Below, in pieces: positions 7,265 through 10,203 of a stretch of 10,203 bases of DNA (position 1 is its first letter; each line of letters starts with the position of its first letter). Under the pieces are notes generated by a model. The model had not been told where the DNA came from. It saw nothing but the letters and a program-made list of their open reading frames with translations, and made no database searches. The translations under genes and the position numbers were made by a program. This DNA comes from an uncultured Bacteroidales bacterium (GTDB lineage Bacteria > Bacteroidota > Bacteroidia > Bacteroidales > Marinilabiliaceae), in NCBI GenBank assembly GCA_934717675.1, contig CAKUYZ010000063.1, forward strand, positions 1 to 10,203, read 5' to 3'.

Positions 7265-8600
7265 CTCTTTGATCCCTCACAAGCATCTTGTATGGCAAGT
7301 CCACGATGGATGTCAGCTCGCGCTGTGGCTCCAGGAGTTGAATCAGGTATTCCACGTCAGAACCCGCCAACAGATCCTTGATGAAGCTGCGTTCAAAACC
7401 GCTCTCCAGAAGCCCGAAGTTATAGTCTTTGAAGCTAAAACGCGGGTCTACCAAATGCAGAGCCTCAAATGCGCCTTGCGCAGATACGCTTCCGTTGCCA
7501 ATGTAATGGATTGTCGTGGCTTCCTCGATTGGTTTCTTGGAAGTCTTTAGCAGGTCCGCGAAATGGTTCTGCAACAATATTGGCGCAATGGTTGGGCATC
7601 CACGTGTCAACATGTTACTCAATGTGGCCCACCTGGGGTCTGGAATGCCGTCAAGTCCCAATGGCGCATTGGAACGAACATCGAACGCCGACACACTGCG
7701 CAACAATTGCTCCACCACGCTTGCCTTTCCCACTCCATCCAAAGCCTGTGCGACTTCGTCAAGGATATAGCCGGCAAAGAATTGTTTGTGCTGCGGCTTA
7801 TTGATGCGGCTTTGAATGTCTTGCAGGGTCTCTGGTTTGCATATCTCCTTGTCAAACACGCGGAGAGACAGCGTCCATTCTTTGTCCTGCATCCATTTTC
7901 CCTTACATTTGTCCGTCTTGCAGAAGACGTTATCGGGCATCAGGGCCTCCATAAAAGTGTCCAGCCTCCACTTGTTGTAATCCGGACCCACGCAGATGAA
8001 CTTATTGTGGCCTCTCATAGCCTCGAAAAGCAGCAGAGAGAGCTTTGTCAAGTCCACGTCCTCAATGTCCAGAATGTTGCTGAAAAGATGGAGCTTCGTG
8101 CCATTGCCGCATATTATGTCGCCTTTCTCAACAAAATTGAGCGGCTTGTTCACCACCCTGACGTCAATGTCTGTGGCAGCCGGGTGCATCTCCATGACCT
8201 TTCTCGCCCTGCTCAACGCGACTGCCGAGGGGTCAATCAGCGTGACGCGGCTAATCTTGTGCCTTATGCCGTTTTCCACCAGGTGATCTAAGAGACACAT
8301 GGTGGCGGTGCCCTGCCCACAGCCCCAGTCAAGCACCTCCACGTCTTCCTGCCCCATGTTCACGAGCGTCTCCAGAAACGAGAACGCCAAGCGCAGTTTG
8401 GCCGCATGCATGTCTCCATAGCTACGCAGATATTGGTTCAGTTGCTCCTCATCTGTCAGTACCGCCGTCCCGCGGCATAAACTATCGAATGCGGCGTCTC
8501 GCTTCGAGGCCGGCAGCATGTCTGTCAGCAGTTTTGCTGCATTTCTCATTCCGCGGAATGAGATGTCGCCTCTCTGCCTGAGTTCGTCAATAAAGCCCAT
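7215..8600 (-). CDS. Class I SAM-dependent methyltransferase-like protein, probably linked to the downstream helicase
   Basis: From the ATG at 8600 this is 461 residues. A Rossmann-type SAM-binding domain occupies about 55-250. It has motif I VLDWGCGQG (89-97), an acidic residue at the end of strand 2 in LIDPSAVALSRA (Asp123), and HLFSNILDI (about 171-178) at the motif IV position. It lacks the NPPY or DPPY of DNA adenine/cytosine-N4 methylases and I see no PC motif of cytosine-C5 methylases, so the substrate is unknown and it may be a sensor or non-DNA methylase. Residues about 270-460 are unassigned; the part LESGFERSF to RDQRV resembles, from memory, the region before a nuclease-like segment in large RecQ-like proteins. 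The start at 8600 is preferred because it lies 5 bases after the DUF1848 stop and begins the protein-like sequence; starts at 8705 or 8633 would overlap that gene. The C-terminus may be an artefact of the frame break. Confidence 0.8.
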   Translation of the reverse strand: MGFIDELRQRGDISFRGMRNAAKLLTDMLPASKRDAAFDSLCRGTAVLTDEEQLNQYLRSYGDMHAAKLRLAFSFLETLVNMGQEDVEVLDWGCGQGTATMCLLDHLVENGIRHKISRVTLIDPSAVALSRARKVMEMHPAATDIDVRVVNKPLNFVEKGDIICGNGTKLHLFSNILDIEDVDLTKLSLLLFEAMRGHNKFICVGPDYNKWRLDTFMEALMPDNVFCKTDKCKGKWMQDKEWTLSLRVFDKEICKPETLQDIQSRINKPQHKQFFAGYILDEVAQALDGVGKASVVEQLLRSVSAFDVRSNAPLGLDGIPDPRWATLSNMLTRGCPTIAPILLQNHFADLLKTSKKPIEEATTIHYIGNGSVSAQGAFEALHLVDPRFSFKDYNFGLLESGFERSFIKDLLAGSDVEYLIQLLEPQRELTSIVDLPYKMLVRDQRVDLHTGFCQRLGVRCA

Positions 8601-8601
8601 G

Positions 8602-8607
8602 CCTCCT
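8602..8607 (-). promoter_or_regulatory. Shine-Dalgarno-like AGGAGG abutting the methyltransferase ATG
   Basis: On the minus strand AGGAGG overlaps the DUF1848 stop codon (TAG, 8608-8606) and is separated from the ATG at 8600 by one base. The spacing is far shorter than the usual 5-9 bases, and Bacteroidota rarely depend on such sites, so its role is doubtful. The arrangement does fit translational coupling from the upstream gene. Confidence 0.3.
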
Positions 8608-9679
8608 ATCTTCCCGTGATTGTCTCGCCCCATGGGGCTGCCATATGGCGTTCGAAGTTGGCCCTTGCGGCCCGCACGCTGGTGTTGGCGTAGCAATAGG
8701 CGCACTGGTGCGTGCAGGTGTCATATTGTCCAATGTCTTTACTCTTGGCGCACCCGCACAGCTCACGCTGCCCAGTGTCGCGATTGTTGCCGCGAGTGGC
8801 GAAAGTGCCATCGCCCAACACAATGGCGTCTGGTGGCAGAGGTTCCACATGGCCAAACAAGTCGGGCTGTGGCATAGGGCGCACCTCGGCGCGGAGAAAC
8901 CGCATAAGTTCCTTGTCATGGCTTGCTCGACGTATTATGAGGGCGTCGTCAACGCAACTGTTGTGCGCCACGCCAGGGTAGTCACCTCGCTCTCCGCACG
9001 TGGCCAACGCCAGCCCCCACCCTTTCCTCTCATTCAGTTCCACGAGGCGAGCCGCCATCTGAGCCATCTGAGCCGCAGTCCACTCCCTGGCCTCCACGCC
9101 CGCCGCGGCAAGGTTGGCCCTCACCTTGCGGTAGGGAGCCAAATCGGCAAAACTGAAAACAAGTTTCTCCGTCAGGCCTGCCAATAGGTCTCCAAGATTC
9201 TCCACTTTACGCAGCAAACACTCTTCGTCAATCTTGTCGGTAAGCAAGAGCGGGTCAAACCTCCACACTACGCCGTCGCGTCCCAAGGCGGCGGACAACC
9301 TGCGAAACGTGTCGATCCTCTCACTTAATTGCGGAACGCCGCGCTCCAACCCATCCGCCTCATAGTCGTTGAGCGTATACTGGACGTAGCAACCCACGCC
9401 TCGCTCACGCAGCTCATCCAAGTGCGCCAGCAAAGGCCTAGGATTTTTAGACCAGAAGACAATGAAACGCGTCTTGGCATAGCTGACGTATGACCAGGCG
9501 CCATTAAACGGGTTGATCCAAGCGGAATAACCTACCCTGAACAAACGATGGAAAAACCAGTCGCAATAGAAGGCAGGAATGTCAGTGCTGCGGCTGGCGG
9601 AGACTATGACGGGCTCCTGCGCGGTGGCCTCTGTGCCGTCTTCGAGCCTAATGACCGCCTTTGACGTTGGTGCTGGCAT
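8606..9679 (-). CDS. DUF1848 family protein with a C-terminal CxxxCxxC cluster (radical-SAM-like)
   Basis: This 357-residue protein is a DUF1848 member. Its hallmark N-terminal motif is VIVSASRSTDIPAFYCDWF (24-42; most relatives have SRRTDIPAFY), followed by NPFNG, IVFWSKNPRPLL (73-84) and WRFDPLLLT (139-147). The C-terminus has CGC (308-310), DIGQYDTC and then CTHQCAYCYA (322-331), giving CxxxCxxC at Cys322, Cys326 and Cys329. That spacing is the canonical ligand set for the [4Fe-4S] cluster of radical SAM enzymes, but it sits at the end of the protein instead of the start of the barrel. No reaction is established for the family that I know of. Length and motifs suggest it is complete. It is the first gene of the leftward set, 5 bases ahead of the methyltransferase. 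Its G+C content is higher than that of the genes behind it, so the pairing may be recent. Confidence 0.92.
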   Translation of the reverse strand: MPAPTSKAVIRLEDGTEATAQEPVIVSASRSTDIPAFYCDWFFHRLFRVGYSAWINPFNGAWSYVSYAKTRFIVFWSKNPRPLLAHLDELRERGVGCYVQYTLNDYEADGLERGVPQLSERIDTFRRLSAALGRDGVVWRFDPLLLTDKIDEECLLRKVENLGDLLAGLTEKLVFSFADLAPYRKVRANLAAAGVEAREWTAAQMAQMAARLVELNERKGWGLALATCGERGDYPGVAHNSCVDDALIIRRASHDKELMRFLRAEVRPMPQPDLFGHVEPLPPDAIVLGDGTFATRGNNRDTGQRELCGCAKSKDIGQYDTCTHQCAYCYANTSVRAARANFERHMAAPWGETITGR

Positions 9680-9703
9680 CTGGACTTGTTTTTATTCCAA
9701 TTG

Positions 9704-9711
9704 CTAAATTA
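9704..9711 (-). promoter_or_regulatory. Possible -7 element of the leftward operon
   Basis: TAATTTAG on the minus strand resembles the Bacteroidota -7 consensus TAnnTTTG (one mismatch) and lies 24 bases upstream of the DUF1848 ATG. No TTTG was found at the expected -33 distance, so this is only a weak candidate. An A-rich stretch (GGAATAAAAACAAG) lies between it and the start codon, as is common for Bacteroidota leaders. Confidence 0.25.
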
Positions 9712-9826
9712 GCCCATATTGTCGGAATACGTTTCTGCTCAAGACAGAAATATTGAACTGACTGTCATTGGGCGCAGCAAGAGTATGTTGCGAGCGACGC
9801 AATTGCCATTCAATGACATATAACGG

Positions 9827-9848
9827 GAGACGGCACGCGTGCCGTCTC
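9827..9848. repeat. Palindromic repeat, copy 1
   Basis: A perfect 22-bp palindrome made of the half-site GAGACGGCACG and its exact reverse complement. It is preceded by CGG and followed by TTCATGGGTGGGTT. The downstream part, including GGCGGTGGGTGTGTT (9900-9914), is shared with copy 2. Confidence 0.95.
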
Positions 9849-9940
9849 TTCATGGGTGGGTTGAGACGGCGCGGCGGAATCGTTTGGGAGGCGGTGGCGG
9901 GCGGTGGGTGTGTTGAGGTATGATGCGGGGTGGCATATAG

Positions 9941-9960
9941 ATACGGGTCGCGGCCCGTAT
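9941..9960. repeat. Second palindrome type, single copy
   Basis: ATACGGGTCG is followed directly by CGGCCCGTAT. All positions pair, with one T-G wobble, giving a 20-base inverted repeat unrelated in sequence to the GAGACGG family. It is not followed by a T-tract in either direction, so it is not a terminator. Confidence 0.75.
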
Positions 9961-10024
9961 CACGCGATGGGAGGGGGACGACGTCAAGTCCCGCACGGGG
10001 CGGGGAGGCGTGTCACCGAGGCGG

Positions 10025-10046
10025 GAGACGGCACGCGTGCCGTCTC
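10025..10046. repeat. Palindromic repeat, copy 2
   Basis: The 22-bp palindrome is identical to copy 1, 198 bases downstream of it. It opens a unit running 10022-10125 that contains TACATGGGGTGGTTCGGGAC and GGCGGTGGGTGTGTT. Confidence 0.95.
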
Positions 10047-10128
10047 TACATGGGGTGGTTCGGGACGTGGCGGCGGGATGATTTTGGGGGCGGTGGGTGT
10101 GTTTTGGGGAGGGATGCCTCAGTTACGG

Positions 10129-10150
10129 GAGACGGCACGCGTGCCGTCTC
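10129..10150. repeat. Palindromic repeat, copy 3
   Basis: The palindrome is identical to copies 1 and 2 and lies 104 bases after copy 2. It is followed by GCATGGTGGGTTCGGGACA and TGGCGGC, matching copy 2 with a few differences. The unit runs to the end of the window. Confidence 0.95.
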
Positions 10151-10203
10151 CGCATGGTGGGTTCGGGACATGGCGGCTGTGGGCGGCCTCACGCCGCGCG
10201 GGG

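Larger units (their letters stand above)
9680..10203. other. Gene-free, repeat-bearing intergenic region (continues past the window)
   Basis: No protein-like reading frame, tRNA or rRNA was recognised. Bases 9680-9823 are ordinary mixed-composition leader sequence of the leftward operon. From 9824 to the end the sequence is G-rich on the plus strand and built of diverged repeats of about 100 bases, each opening with CGGGAGACGG and a perfect 22-bp palindrome. A second, unrelated palindrome lies between the first and second copies. Confidence 0.85.

Noticed and set aside
9824..10150. CRISPR array
   Set aside because: Spacing of repeats is irregular (198 and 104 bases), the intervening sequences are themselves related, and no cas gene is present.

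Overview
The window looks like chromosomal DNA from a fairly G+C-rich member of the Bacteroidales. I infer this from a tRNA-Pro(GGG) of the form usual in that order, a secreted GH3 glycosidase of the type found in Bacteroidota polysaccharide-degradation loci, general absence of Shine-Dalgarno sites, and G+C-rich palindromic intergenic repeats. Genus cannot be given from sequence alone.

Left part (1-2840, plus strand): a complete tRNA-Pro(GGG) with a strong terminator, then about 90 bases with no recognisable coding, then the last ~90 codons of what looks like a GH5 cellulase-type glycosidase without its N-terminal catalytic part (a gene relic). A complete, exported GH3 beta-glucosidase-type enzyme follows, closed by an 18-bp hairpin terminator. 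Together these look like the end of a plant-glycan degradation locus whose GH5 partner has been lost.

Central and right part (2868-9679, minus strand): a tightly packed set of leftward genes, read in this order: a DUF1848 protein with a C-terminal CxxxCxxC cluster; a class I SAM-methyltransferase-like protein; a large RecQ-like superfamily 2 helicase; and a coiled-coil protein with one C-terminal membrane segment. Gaps are 5 nt, an out-of-frame overlap, and 14 nt, so they are probably one transcript. The set does not match a named system I can identify. Its architecture (SAM domain + helicase + membrane-anchored coiled coil) suggests a nucleic-acid surveillance or anti-phage defence module; that is inference.

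The most striking point is the methyltransferase/helicase junction. The helicase frame stays open and protein-like for 53 codons upstream of its first usable start, and dropping one base (G at 7262) would fuse both into one ~1607-residue protein. The gene may be a frameshifted single large protein, a recoded one, or a pair of subunits.

Right end (9680-10203): no gene. It holds three copies of a perfect 22-bp palindrome embedded in longer, diverged ~100-bp repeats, another near-perfect palindrome, and strongly G-rich plus-strand sequence. G+C counts on individual 60-base lines are about 58-65% in the GH3 and DUF1848 genes and about 35-53% in most lines I counted across the methyltransferase, helicase and coiled-coil genes, which hints that the latter were acquired separately.
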